Assembly (NCBI RefSeq): GCF_016894445.1
Contig: NZ_CP056775.1
Span: 2,606,001 to 2,670,000, forward strand
Source: Dyadobacter sandarakinus
GTDB lineage: Bacteria; Bacteroidota; Bacteroidia; Cytophagales; Spirosomataceae
Reading direction: 5' to 3'
Length of the DNA: 64,000 nt
Position numbers and translations under genes: made by a program. Positions within the stretch are counted from its first letter, which is position 1; every line of letters begins with the position of its first letter. The notes under the pieces were generated by a model. That model had not been told where the DNA came from and did not search any database. It saw nothing but the letters and a program-made list of their open reading frames with translations. Shown here piece after piece: positions 8,269 through 16,452 of this stretch.

Positions 8269-8988
8269 CTACTTCGCTACATCCACCAGCAAGGTCGCTG
8301 CCCGCCAGATGCCATTATATTCCTTTCCGTTGTGGGTGCCGGACTCTTTCCAGCTTTTGGAGGCTTCAATGTAATAAGTACCCGGCCAGAGCGGTGTAAA
8401 TTCGGCCATGCCGTTTTCGTCCGTTTCAATTTGCCTTGACCAGCCGCTGGGTGAGGATACGTTCAGGCTGGCCTTCCCGCCGGGCGTGCTCTTGTAAACC
8501 GTTGTCAGACGCAGAGGCTTCTGTACCTGGTACGACTTTGCGGCATCTGCAAAAATGCTCAGGTCATTGTTGTTCAAAGCGGCTTCATTGCCTGCAGTAG
8601 ACTTCCCTACCCTGACCAGCGCACTGGCATTGAACTGGTAAATTGTCTTACCGCCCAGCTCTTTGGCACTATGTCCCACCGACAGGGTGTATACGCCTTC
8701 CTGCTGCGGAGTAAACTGAGAGGTAAAATGGTCTTCACCGGCAATAGTGGTCAGCTTTTCCTTTTTTCCGTCGGGCCTGGTAAGCCACAGCTCAAATTCC
8801 TTCACGTCGGAGTACCATTCTCCAAGCTTTTCCGGATTTTCGCCCGGCTCGGCATAGGTGATTTTAATTTGCTGCGCTTTACCTGCACTGCCGGCAGGCG
8901 CAGTTTGTATCCACAGGGCGTGGGCCTGCAGGTTGGACAAAGTGGCTACCAGGGCCAGCATGGACAGTACTAACTTTCGTGCATTCAT
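8269..8988 (-). CDS. DUF4198 family periplasmic protein
   Basis: Exported 239-residue protein of the DUF4198 type, often found with metal-uptake genes. I chose ATG 8988 because it gives a signal peptide (MNARKLVLSMLALVATLSNLQAHA) followed directly by LWIQT, the usual mature start with its His-Ala-Leu-Trp region. The longer frame to 9234 runs inside the PepSY gene and is not supported. The later part is an Ig-like fold (TTVYKSTPGGKASLNV; ENGMAEFTPLWPGTYYIEASK). It is the last gene of the block, 16 bases after the PepSY protein. A role in iron or other metal handling is inferred from context. Confidence 0.85.
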   Translation of the reverse strand: MNARKLVLSMLALVATLSNLQAHALWIQTAPAGSAGKAQQIKITYAEPGENPEKLGEWYSDVKEFELWLTRPDGKKEKLTTIAGEDHFTSQFTPQQEGVYTLSVGHSAKELGGKTIYQFNASALVRVGKSTAGNEAALNNNDLSIFADAAKSYQVQKPLRLTTVYKSTPGGKASLNVSSPSGWSRQIETDENGMAEFTPLWPGTYYIEASKSWKESGTHNGKEYNGIWRAATLLVDVAK

Positions 8989-9004
8989 AAGATTTGCGGT
9001 TAAA

Positions 9005-10720
9005 CTAGATTTTCGTGGTTGCAGATGGGATGCGGGACGGGGCCGGCTTGGCAGGTGTACCCGCCTGATCATTTTTTTGATCCAAAATCCGAAAAGGCCT
9101 GGCTTCCGACCGGACGCGCTTCCAGGCAAAAGCACAGCATACCGATAGTACCAGGAACAATGCATCAATGAAGAAGATATCGAATGCACCCTGCTGCCAG
9201 GTGGCCCACATCCAGAGACCGGTTGCCATACCATTGGCCACCGGCACGGTCAGGCACAGCACAGCGGACAGCAGGAGTGCCTGGCGGTTCATGAGCGGGA
9301 AACTCCGGCGGACTATAAAGTATGTGGACAACGCAAGCCAGCTGTAAAAATAAGTATGGTAAATAGCCGCCTGGTCTACTTTGGGCAGCACTTTCAGCAT
9401 GATCAAGGTAAATGCCGTGACGGGCAGCATGCTCAGGCAAGCCGCCAGGAATACGTTGCTCGCCCAGAAGTTGAAGGTTCGCTTGCGTTTTTCAGTACTT
9501 ACCTTGTCACGGGCTACCAGCCAGATCAGGATACCCGAAATAATCACCGCGCAGCCCATCAGACCCAGAATAAAGAATACAATCCGCAGCGGCTTTCCGC
9601 CGAAATCGCCAAAGTGCAGGTGGTACACGAGGCTTTTCACACCGTCGATGTAGCTGGCATCTGCTACCGGTGACTTTTCCGCCAGGATTTTACCACTGGC
9701 AACCTGCACATGTACAAAGCCGGAGCCTGCAAAGTTGGCCTCAGGATTGGGCTTGGCCTCCAAACTCACCTGCATGCTTTCATCCTGGTAATTGGCAATG
9801 TGCACGCGGGTAACCTGGCTTCCCGGCCACCGGCTGCTCCATTGCGCCACAAATGCGTCCATATCAAAGCTGCCCTTCATGGGTGTGTAAGTATAGTCTG
9901 CTTTAATCGACCGTCCAAATTCCAGGCTTTCGTACATTTTCTCTGTATTCCCGTCATAAAGCACATTCGCAGCCGGCGTTAGGATCACCCAGTTTACGAT
10001 CAGGATCACGCCGGTCAATGCAAACACAAACTGGAACGGAAACCCGATGACGCCCAGCACAGTATGCATGTCTGTCCAGACTGTTTTCCACTTGCTCATG
10101 GGCCTGAAAAGGAAGAAGCTGGACCTGATCTTGTCCCAATGCAGGAGCAAACCGGTAATTAATGCAAACAGGAACAGGAACGAAACAATGCCTGCAATAA
10201 GGTAACCGACCGGCGTACCGATATTGAAAGGAAATACCTGGTTGAGCTGGGCCAGGAAATGCAGGCGGTACAGGAATTCGCCCATATCATATGCATCCGC
10301 ATAGTCACCGGCCGCTTTCTGGTCGGCGAAGCTGTAAAGAAAGTAAGCCGAATCATCGTCGCCGCCTCTTCTGCCGCGTCCTCTCCTTTTCACTTCTCCT
10401 TTCGGCTTTGGTTTGGGCTTGCTGATGGTTGTATCCGCAGAGGCCGTCATGCTCACATAAGCTCCCTGTCCCTGCCGCTGGATATAAAAGTCGAAGCTGC
10501 GGCCCTGAAGGTTGTACTTGTGCGAGAGAGAGTCAATCAGGTTGTTGAATCCGGGAACGGGTTTCCGCGCTACGATCGACTTACCTTTTTGCCAGGCTGA
10601 GATATCATCTTTAAAAAAAGAAAACGAGCCGGCAAAGAAGATCACATACAGGATTGCGGCAATGATAATCCCGCTGATCGTATGCGTATGGAAGTAAATA
10701 TTATATTTCCTAGGATCCAT
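9005..10720 (-). CDS. PepSY-associated transmembrane protein, probable siderophore/ferric reductase-like
   Basis: Inner-membrane protein of 571 residues with the PepSY_TM pattern. The first helix follows YNIYFHTHTISGIIIAAILYVIFFAGS, with periplasmic PepSY-like segments between helices. Conserved His residues that could bind haem appear in HTHTISG, LHFLAQLNQVFPF, DMHTVLGVIGFPFQFVFALTG and YHLHFGDFGG. A helix-rich C-terminal part adds three to four more membrane segments. A low-complexity KPKPKPKGEVKRRGRGRR stretch lies near residue 110. Related proteins sit beside TonB receptors and help release iron from siderophores. It overlaps the upstream small membrane gene by 11 bases, so translation is probably coupled. 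Confidence 0.88.
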   Translation of the reverse strand: MDPRKYNIYFHTHTISGIIIAAILYVIFFAGSFSFFKDDISAWQKGKSIVARKPVPGFNNLIDSLSHKYNLQGRSFDFYIQRQGQGAYVSMTASADTTISKPKPKPKGEVKRRGRGRRGGDDDSAYFLYSFADQKAAGDYADAYDMGEFLYRLHFLAQLNQVFPFNIGTPVGYLIAGIVSFLFLFALITGLLLHWDKIRSSFFLFRPMSKWKTVWTDMHTVLGVIGFPFQFVFALTGVILIVNWVILTPAANVLYDGNTEKMYESLEFGRSIKADYTYTPMKGSFDMDAFVAQWSSRWPGSQVTRVHIANYQDESMQVSLEAKPNPEANFAGSGFVHVQVASGKILAEKSPVADASYIDGVKSLVYHLHFGDFGGKPLRIVFFILGLMGCAVIISGILIWLVARDKVSTEKRKRTFNFWASNVFLAACLSMLPVTAFTLIMLKVLPKVDQAAIYHTYFYSWLALSTYFIVRRSFPLMNRQALLLSAVLCLTVPVANGMATGLWMWATWQQGAFDIFFIDALFLVLSVCCAFAWKRVRSEARPFRILDQKNDQAGTPAKPAPSRIPSATTKI

Positions 10721-11009
10721 AGTTGAAGTTGGACTGAAGCAGGTAAGGCAATGAAAACAGGATGGTCAGCAGGATGTAAATACCCCACACCCGCCACACA
10801 TTGCGCGCGATAAATGCATAAAGCAGCAGGAAGGCCCACAGCACGTAGCCCGTGACGAAAGCAGTGACGATCACATTTTCTTTGGGTAAAAACGTAGTGC
10901 AAAACAGGTGAAGGCTCATCATCACAGCATAACCTCCCACCGTTCCGGCGAGAATTTTACTCAGGCGAAGCCAGGGGGAGCGGGTCAGGTATTTTTTGTT
11001 GGCAGGCAT
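10710..11009 (-). CDS. Small membrane protein of the PepSY iron cluster (DUF3649-like)
   Basis: 99-residue integral membrane protein with three hydrophobic segments (ILAGTVGGYAVMMSLHLFC, IVTAFVTGYVLWAFLLLYAFI, VWGIYILLTILFSLPYLL). Its order between a PepSY gene and another ~110-residue membrane gene matches the PepSY/DUF3649/DUF3325 iron-uptake clusters known from proteobacteria. I assign the family from pattern and position, not strong motifs. It overlaps the PepSY start by 11 bases and begins 3 bases after the preceding gene. Confidence 0.75.
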   Translation of the reverse strand: MPANKKYLTRSPWLRLSKILAGTVGGYAVMMSLHLFCTTFLPKENVIVTAFVTGYVLWAFLLLYAFIARNVWRVWGIYILLTILFSLPYLLQSNFNYGS

Positions 11010-11012
11010 AGG

Positions 11013-11345
11013 TCAGCGGGTAAGGAGTTCGAGCGCAAGCGCGCAGCCGTAAATAATGGCAATGCCCTTTGTACCGAAGTACCGGAATGGAAAAAACAGT
11101 ACGGATACAGAGCCTGCAGTCATCAGAATGACCACGGCTGCAAAGAGCCCGCTGCCCGGGCCCAGGGCACTGATGCAAAGCAGGGTTGCCGCCAGGAACA
11201 ATGCGCCGGCCGCGTACCGGCTGTATGACGGGACAGATGCCATGTAGGCCATGGCCTTGTTCCTGGCAGGCCAGCTGATGCGCCGGGAGGTGTTCATCCA
11301 GAGCATGAAGCCGCCCAGAAAAAGTAAGCAAATGGTGCTGAACAT
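11013..11345 (-). CDS. Small membrane protein of the PepSY iron cluster (DUF3325-like)
   Basis: 110-residue protein with four predicted membrane helices: FSTICLLFLGGFMLWM, AAGALFLAATLLCISALG, LFAAVVILMTAGSVSVLFF and AIIYGCALALELL. Basic residues after the first helix (SRRISWPARNKAM) fit DUF3325 proteins of iron-uptake clusters. It lies 36 bases after the AraC regulator and 3 bases before the next small membrane gene, so it is part of the same unit. The exact role is unknown; accessory subunit to the PepSY protein is likely. Confidence 0.75.
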   Translation of the reverse strand: MFSTICLLFLGGFMLWMNTSRRISWPARNKAMAYMASVPSYSRYAAGALFLAATLLCISALGPGSGLFAAVVILMTAGSVSVLFFPFRYFGTKGIAIIYGCALALELLTR

Positions 11346-11381
11346 ACGGTTTGAAGTTGGTGCTCTTTTTTGCGTAAAATA

Positions 11382-12260
11382 CTAGTGGTCCAAAGCCATG
11401 ATCCGCTTTCTGAAGTCCTGCGGTGCATAGCCGGTTTGCTTGCCGAAAAAGCGGGTGAAGTATGCCGGCTCCGAAAACCCCAGCTCATAGCTGATTTCCT
11501 TGATGGGCTTATCAATGCACCCGATCTCCCGTTTGGCTTCGAGAATGAGCCGGTCATTGATCATCTGACTGATGGTTTTGCCAAAAGATTCCCTGGTAAG
11601 TTCATTGAGGCGCTTGGCGCTGATGGACAGCTTTTTAGCATAAAACTCCGCCCGGCGCTGCTTCCGGTAGTGTGCTTCAATCAACTCGCCCAATGCCTGC
11701 AGACGGGGATCACTTTGGGGAATGCTGCTTTCCTTATACAGCTCAATGCAATGCAGCACCCAGCTGCGCAGGTAAGATTCAAGAATAACCGGGCGTGCGG
11801 CGCCGGCATACTCGGTCCTGATCAGCCCGGTAATCGTATGCAGCACAGCCAGCCCCTGATCCGGGATCACAATGCTGAAATTGCCGGAATAGCCCGGAAA
11901 CCTGAACATGTCATTTCCGATCACCCTTTCAAAAAACTCACCCGACATGGCCATCAGAAAGCCGCGCTTGTTGAGCTGCTCAAGACTGTGTACCTGGCCC
12001 GGCAAAAGCAGGAACACCTGGTTGCGGGCAATGGGATGATCCCTGAAATCAATGGAATGCAGCTGGCCGGGACCCACATCCGTAAACCAGAGGAGTTCAT
12101 AAAAATCGTGGCGGTGCAGCCCTTTGAAGAAGTACCCGTCGGCATCCTCAATGGTGGTCATTGCAAAAAATGCCTCGCCCAAATCATGGAGCGGGTAGTC
12201 CTGCAAATTCATAGTTTCTTCGTCAAGTGCCTGCTTCGTACCGGATTTTATATAGCTCAT
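11382..12260 (-). CDS. AraC-family transcriptional regulator
   Basis: 292-residue regulator. The N-terminal half is an AraC-type cupin ligand domain (GLHRHDFYELLWFTDVG, FLLLPGQVHSLEQ). The C-terminal ~100 residues carry two helix-turn-helix units (AKKLSISAKRLNELTRESFGKTISQ; IKEISYELGFSEPAYFTRFFGKQTGYAPQDFRK). It sits between the TonB receptor/DUF4374 pair and the PepSY genes on the same strand, so it probably controls this iron-uptake block, perhaps sensing a ferric siderophore. The 111-base gap upstream of it holds two hairpins, so it may start its own transcript. Confidence 0.92.
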   Translation of the reverse strand: MSYIKSGTKQALDEETMNLQDYPLHDLGEAFFAMTTIEDADGYFFKGLHRHDFYELLWFTDVGPGQLHSIDFRDHPIARNQVFLLLPGQVHSLEQLNKRGFLMAMSGEFFERVIGNDMFRFPGYSGNFSIVIPDQGLAVLHTITGLIRTEYAGAARPVILESYLRSWVLHCIELYKESSIPQSDPRLQALGELIEAHYRKQRRAEFYAKKLSISAKRLNELTRESFGKTISQMINDRLILEAKREIGCIDKPIKEISYELGFSEPAYFTRFFGKQTGYAPQDFRKRIMALDH

Positions 12261-12327
12261 GCCTGCCTCCCTCTTGCTGCAAAATATTTTTTCCCTGACC
12301 GGATCCTGTGCCCGGCAGGATCAGAAA

Positions 12328-12361
12328 GTTTCCTGCCGCACGAACCCGGACGGCAGGAAAC
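12328..12361 (-). terminator. Hairpin after the DUF4374 gene
   Basis: GTTTCCTGCCG (12328-12338) pairs perfectly with CGGCAGGAAAC (12351-12361). On the minus strand a short TTTCT follows. It starts 11 bases after the DUF4374 stop, so it probably ends or attenuates the TonB receptor-DUF4374 transcript. A second hairpin, GATCCTG/CAGGATC, lies at 12302-12322. Confidence 0.6.
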
Positions 12362-12371
12362 CTGGTGATGA

Positions 12372-13604
12372 TTACTTAACCTTCACGACAGCGGTAATTG
12401 CGCCGCCTTCCACTTTCAACCCCTGCTTGGCTGTGGCCGTGGCGATATCAATTGTATAGATCCAGCTGCCTGCTTCGGAGTTGATCCCGACGTAAACGCT
12501 TTTCTTGTCGTCACTCACCGTATTGTTATTGTACGATGCAGATGAGGACGGGATAGACTCCGGTGCGCCGGTTACCCAGGTAAATGTCTGGTTATAAAGG
12601 TCTGCAATGGCCAGCCGCTTGTTGCCGGTCGCGGTATTTACAGTACCATACATGTACAGCAGGATTTTACCGCTGCCCAGGTAAGTCTGATTGGCGATCT
12701 TGTACCCGCCTGATTTTTCCTGAACATTAAAGAAGTAGCTCTTGTCAAACTCGGTGGTACCTTTCCTGATACGCAAAAATGCTGAAGGCTTGGTAGACGA
12801 GGCTACACCAGCCCTGGTAGCCGAGGCCGGCGAAAATCCATATACGTCGCCGCTTTCATCCACCGCCAGACCATTGTTGAAGTACGAGCCGATGAAGCTG
12901 GTGCGGTTGTCTTTGATGGTTTTCTCATAGGTCATACCCGGGTAGGAAAATACCGCGATCCAGCTGCTGTCCGGGTAAGCCGTCCCAAACACATCGGGTG
13001 CGGCACCTTTGATGCTCATATAAGGTGCAAAAACCTTGTCGCCCACCTGTGTGGCCCAGGTAAAATGCGAACGTTCGCCATTGCCCGCGAGCTGCACAAT
13101 ATTCACCTGGCCTTCGGAAACAATCTTGGACTGGTCTGCATTGATGCGGAACCAGGATGCACTCTCATTGCCGCTGCGGGGCACTTTGATGGTCAGGATA
13201 TCGTCCCCGGCCGTGGTAAATACCTGCACGGTTTCGGCCTGGAAATCGGACGTTTTTACCAGAGCCCCTTTTTCATCCAGGGTATAGGTCGTCACTGCGC
13301 CGGGATTTCCCTGGCCATACAGCAGGCTGAAAAACTTGTTTTTATGCGTGAGATAATACCGGTACGAACCGTCCTGCTCAATGCCCTGCCCTACCGTGCT
13401 GATGGTTCCCTGCGTGAGGTCACTGGTGGTGAGGAGGTAATCTGCGACGCCCTGCGAACCGATGGGTGCGGAGGCTACCACGTAGCGCGAGGTGGTGCCC
13501 GGCTCAGGATCGGGCGTGGTGCCGGAGGGACTGTCTTCACTGCATGCGCCCAGGAACAAGCCCATGCCTGCCACAAAAAACCATTTCAGGTATGCCTTTT
13601 TCAT
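12372..13604 (-). CDS. DUF4374 family lipoprotein (beta-propeller-like)
   Basis: 410-residue exported lipoprotein. The signal MKKAYLKWFFVAGMGLFLGAC gives lipobox LGAC. A Pro/Gly/Thr-rich linker follows, then repeated blades with patterns such as SRYVVASAPIGSQGVADYLLTT, GSYRYYLTHKNKFFSLLYGQGN and DDKKSVYVGINSEAGSWIYTIDI. This matches DUF4374 proteins, typically encoded beside TonB receptors for siderophores or haem. It lies 36 bases after the receptor gene on the same strand. Surface capture of the iron ligand is inferred from context; no activity is known to me. Confidence 0.87.
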   Translation of the reverse strand: MKKAYLKWFFVAGMGLFLGACSEDSPSGTTPDPEPGTTSRYVVASAPIGSQGVADYLLTTSDLTQGTISTVGQGIEQDGSYRYYLTHKNKFFSLLYGQGNPGAVTTYTLDEKGALVKTSDFQAETVQVFTTAGDDILTIKVPRSGNESASWFRINADQSKIVSEGQVNIVQLAGNGERSHFTWATQVGDKVFAPYMSIKGAAPDVFGTAYPDSSWIAVFSYPGMTYEKTIKDNRTSFIGSYFNNGLAVDESGDVYGFSPASATRAGVASSTKPSAFLRIRKGTTEFDKSYFFNVQEKSGGYKIANQTYLGSGKILLYMYGTVNTATGNKRLAIADLYNQTFTWVTGAPESIPSSSASYNNNTVSDDKKSVYVGINSEAGSWIYTIDIATATAKQGLKVEGGAITAVVKVK

Positions 13605-13640
13605 TTTTCTGTTTTAAGTTGAATTATGCGTTAATCGGGA

Positions 13641-16016
13641 TTATTTACTGACGAAATACCGCAGCTTCACGTAAAAGCCGCGACTGGGTTTTTGCAGGCT
13701 GAAATTGTCGTACAGCCTGGCATCCAGGAGATTTTTGCATTCCACGGACACATTGTACTTGCCGCCTGCCATCGCATACACCACATTCACGTCGTGGCTG
13801 AGCTGTTCGGGAATGTCGAGCTTGTCGCTGCCGAGGCTTGGCCAGTAGAGGTAGTAGGCATGTACATACAGCAGGTTGTAACCCAGGGTGAGCGTATTAC
13901 CTTTTCGGCCCAGGTCCTTCAAAAACAGCGCGGCATCCGCATTTCCGAAGAGAAATGGCATATTGGGAATGCGGTCGCGGTAGAGCGGGCTCTGGGTAGT
14001 GTAGCCTTCTTCAAAGCGGGTGTTGTTGCGCAGGTCCTGGTAAGTCAGGTTCACGCCCGCAGTAAGCAGCTGTTTGTAGGAATAGCGCACTTCGCCATCC
14101 ACCCCGAAGTTGGTGACATCGGCCAGGTTGTCCATCACCTGCTTGGTCTGATTGGCATTCAGGCGGGGACGGATAAAGCCCTGCGCATCGCGGTACAGCA
14201 CATTGGCATCCACACTGAACCGGTGTATGCGGCGGACCGCGCCATTGTAGCTGAACCCGAAGTTGTAATTATAGCTCGTCTCGGGATCAAGATCAATATT
14301 GCCTTCCAGGTTGATCAGGTCGCCAAAGAGCTCGTCGGTTTCGGGGAGCCGGTAACTCTTCTCGAAAGAGCCTTTCAACTGTAAGTTGCTGAACAAAAAA
14401 TAGGTGGAGGCGATCCCGTAGCCCAGCTTGCTGAAACTGTTCTTTTGTTCAAGAAAAGCATTGTCACCCCAGTTGCCTGTCGGATTGTAGGAGACCGAGT
14501 ATTTGTTGTTCTGGGTAAATCTTTTTACAAATACGGATGTGTTCCAGCGTTCATTGTAGTCGAACTTATAACCCAGGCCGAGCACATTCTTCCTGTTGAT
14601 CCTCGGCTGCTCATACTTTTCTGCATCCGGAAAAAGCTCGTCCTCGCCCCGGCGGTTGAAGGTATTGTACACATTGTTGAGCGTCAGTGCATGGCGCGGG
14701 CTGATCTGGTAGGTTACATTTGCGGTAGCCAGACCGTTATTGTTGCGAAACTTGTACAGTGATCTTTCGCGCTCGCTGCCCAGGCCTTCATATTGTTTGT
14801 ACTGCTGAAACCAGTTGTAGCGCCGGTACACGGTATCCACATTCTGCTCCTGACCGAGGTTGTAGTTGGCCGACAGATTTACATTCAACCCTTTCACAAA
14901 CAGATCCTTTTTCTGGTATTTCAGGCTGGGCATCACAATGTTGCCTTTCCGGTGCCAGGCCCCGAACACGCTTACCATGCGCGCACCTGTCTGGATCTCG
15001 GCTTTGTTTTTTCCCAGTGTAATCCCGACCAGCAGGCGGTCAGCAAATCTTTTGTTCACCACGCCTACATGCGCGATCACGGTTTCATTATGATAGGTAT
15101 CGTGGAAACGGCGCAGGCGCTGGTTACGGTAATACTCGCCTGTGCTCACATCGGCCACGTCAACATTGATCCAATAATTATTGTCCGAGTAGTTCTGAAA
15201 TGCATTCAGCTGTGCGGTAAAGCCATTTTTGGCCGTGTACCCCGCGTTGATCGTCGTGCGGTGCGTGTTAAAAGATCCGTAAGAGTAGGATGCATCCAGG
15301 TAGCTGTTCTGCCGGGTGTTGGTCACAATATTGACCGCACCGCCCAGCGCATCGGAGCCCAGCCAGATGGGTACGACACCTTTATATACCTCCACGCGCT
15401 CGGCGAGATTGATGGGAATGTTGTTGAGCTGAAAAGACGAGCCGAAATTGTCCATCGGTACACCGTCGAGGAAAAACTTAACCTGCCGGCCTGTGAAGCC
15501 GTTGAGCGAGAAGTTCATATTGGAACCTACCCCACCGCTCTCCCGTACACGCACGCCCGAAACCCGGTCGAGTGCATGCGACAGATCCAGGGTGGAGTTC
15601 TGCAGTTTCCTGGCGTCGATGGCTGTTACATTGTATGCCTGCCGGTTGACCTCCTTCGTTTCTGACCGGCCGATGACCGAATGGGTCTCCAGCTCGCGGA
15701 TTTCAGAAATGAGCTTAAAACTTTCCCTGACATGCTGGCCGGCTTTCATAGTGACCTGTTTCAGCTGCGGCTGGTAGCCCAGGAAAGTGATGACCAGCTG
15801 GTAGGTACCGGGACGTACGTTTTCGAGCGTATAGGATCCATCAGCATTGGCGACGGTACCGTAAGAAGTGCCTTTGAGACCGACCGATGCGCCGGGTAGC
15901 GCCTCACCTTCTTCCGTACGCACATGTCCGGAAATCCGGGATGCCGGTGTTTGGGCAAAAGAAATGATTGTCAGGGCACAAAAAAGCCCTGTATGCAGAA
16001 TTTTGCTAATTTGCAT
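13641..16016 (-). CDS. TonB-dependent outer-membrane receptor with N-terminal carboxypeptidase-regulatory-like domain
   Basis: 791-residue outer-membrane transporter. A signal peptide ends at SFAQ. Residues ~27-110 form a CarboxypepD_reg-like domain (ISGHVRTEEGEALPGASVGLKGTSYGTVANADGSY). The plug follows (LDLSHALDRVSGVRVRESGG, FFLDGVPMDNFG, ERVEVYKGVVPIWLGSDALG, GAVNIVT). The barrel ends in YVKLRYFVSK, in the manner of siderophore receptors rather than SusC. No SusD is present. Linkage to DUF4374, PepSY and small membrane genes points to ferric-siderophore or haem import. Confidence 0.93.
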   Translation of the reverse strand: MQISKILHTGLFCALTIISFAQTPASRISGHVRTEEGEALPGASVGLKGTSYGTVANADGSYTLENVRPGTYQLVITFLGYQPQLKQVTMKAGQHVRESFKLISEIRELETHSVIGRSETKEVNRQAYNVTAIDARKLQNSTLDLSHALDRVSGVRVRESGGVGSNMNFSLNGFTGRQVKFFLDGVPMDNFGSSFQLNNIPINLAERVEVYKGVVPIWLGSDALGGAVNIVTNTRQNSYLDASYSYGSFNTHRTTINAGYTAKNGFTAQLNAFQNYSDNNYWINVDVADVSTGEYYRNQRLRRFHDTYHNETVIAHVGVVNKRFADRLLVGITLGKNKAEIQTGARMVSVFGAWHRKGNIVMPSLKYQKKDLFVKGLNVNLSANYNLGQEQNVDTVYRRYNWFQQYKQYEGLGSERERSLYKFRNNNGLATANVTYQISPRHALTLNNVYNTFNRRGEDELFPDAEKYEQPRINRKNVLGLGYKFDYNERWNTSVFVKRFTQNNKYSVSYNPTGNWGDNAFLEQKNSFSKLGYGIASTYFLFSNLQLKGSFEKSYRLPETDELFGDLINLEGNIDLDPETSYNYNFGFSYNGAVRRIHRFSVDANVLYRDAQGFIRPRLNANQTKQVMDNLADVTNFGVDGEVRYSYKQLLTAGVNLTYQDLRNNTRFEEGYTTQSPLYRDRIPNMPFLFGNADAALFLKDLGRKGNTLTLGYNLLYVHAYYLYWPSLGSDKLDIPEQLSHDVNVVYAMAGGKYNVSVECKNLLDARLYDNFSLQKPSRGFYVKLRYFVSK

Positions 16017-16247
16017 TGCTTAAAATGTTTCAGCGTTTGGAAGCACAGCGCCTCGGCGCGGAAGTCGGACGGGTACCAGCCATCCGGCTTTTTTGCTTAT
16101 AATCTAATTGGCTCAGGAAAGAAGGTAGTGTTCAGATCATGTATGTCAATGGTAAGGTTTGCAACATCCTCTTTCGGGTATTATGTAGTAGTACAAGCCG
16201 GAAGTAGCTGCGCAGAAGTAGTCCCGCAAGCATTTCAGTTTTTTATA

Positions 16248-16280
16248 AATAAATAGACTTGTTCTAAATAACAGAGCAAA
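16248..16280 (-). promoter_or_regulatory. Possible promoter with short palindrome for the TonB receptor
   Basis: On the minus strand, TTTG (16277-16280) is followed after 21 bases by TATTTATT (16248-16255), a loose TAnnTTTG. A small palindrome, TAGA-N5-TCTA, sits against the downstream element at 16254-16266. Metal-responsive control would fit the gene cluster, but the site is short and the match weak. Confidence 0.25.
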
Positions 16281-16358
16281 AGTACCCAGTTGTAGCCAGT
16301 TTTCCTTATACAATTTGCCAGTTGAGCTGGACTATCTGAACATTTTTGCAGGTAGGAA

Positions 16359-16389
16359 GGCGGCCAGGGGAACATTCCGCCAGGCCGCC
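16359..16389 (-). terminator. GC-rich hairpin after the large T9SS protein gene
   Basis: GGCGGCC (16359-16365) pairs perfectly with GGCCGCC (16383-16389), 64 bases past the stop. On the minus strand TTCCT follows, a poor T-run. It is probably a transcript end, though not a textbook terminator. Confidence 0.45.
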
Positions 16390-16452
16390 GCATGCTTAGT
16401 ACCCGGTTTGCAACCGGTAAAAAGAGAGGAGAACTTACAATGAATTTTGCAG

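Larger units (their letters stand above)
16017..16452. other. 436-base intergenic region upstream of the TonB receptor
   Basis: I see no convincing gene here. It holds the receptor leader and a possible promoter (16248-16280, minus). Near the other end are two hairpins behind the T9SS gene: GGCGGCC/GGCCGCC (16359-16365/16383-16389) and CCGGTT/AACCGG around 16403-16417. A 110-codon plus-strand frame through this stretch starts inside the receptor gene and is not supported. Confidence 0.5.

Noticed and set aside
13692..15665. Plus-strand frames opposite the TonB receptor
   Set aside because: They are shadows of a well-supported receptor gene, without recognisable domains.
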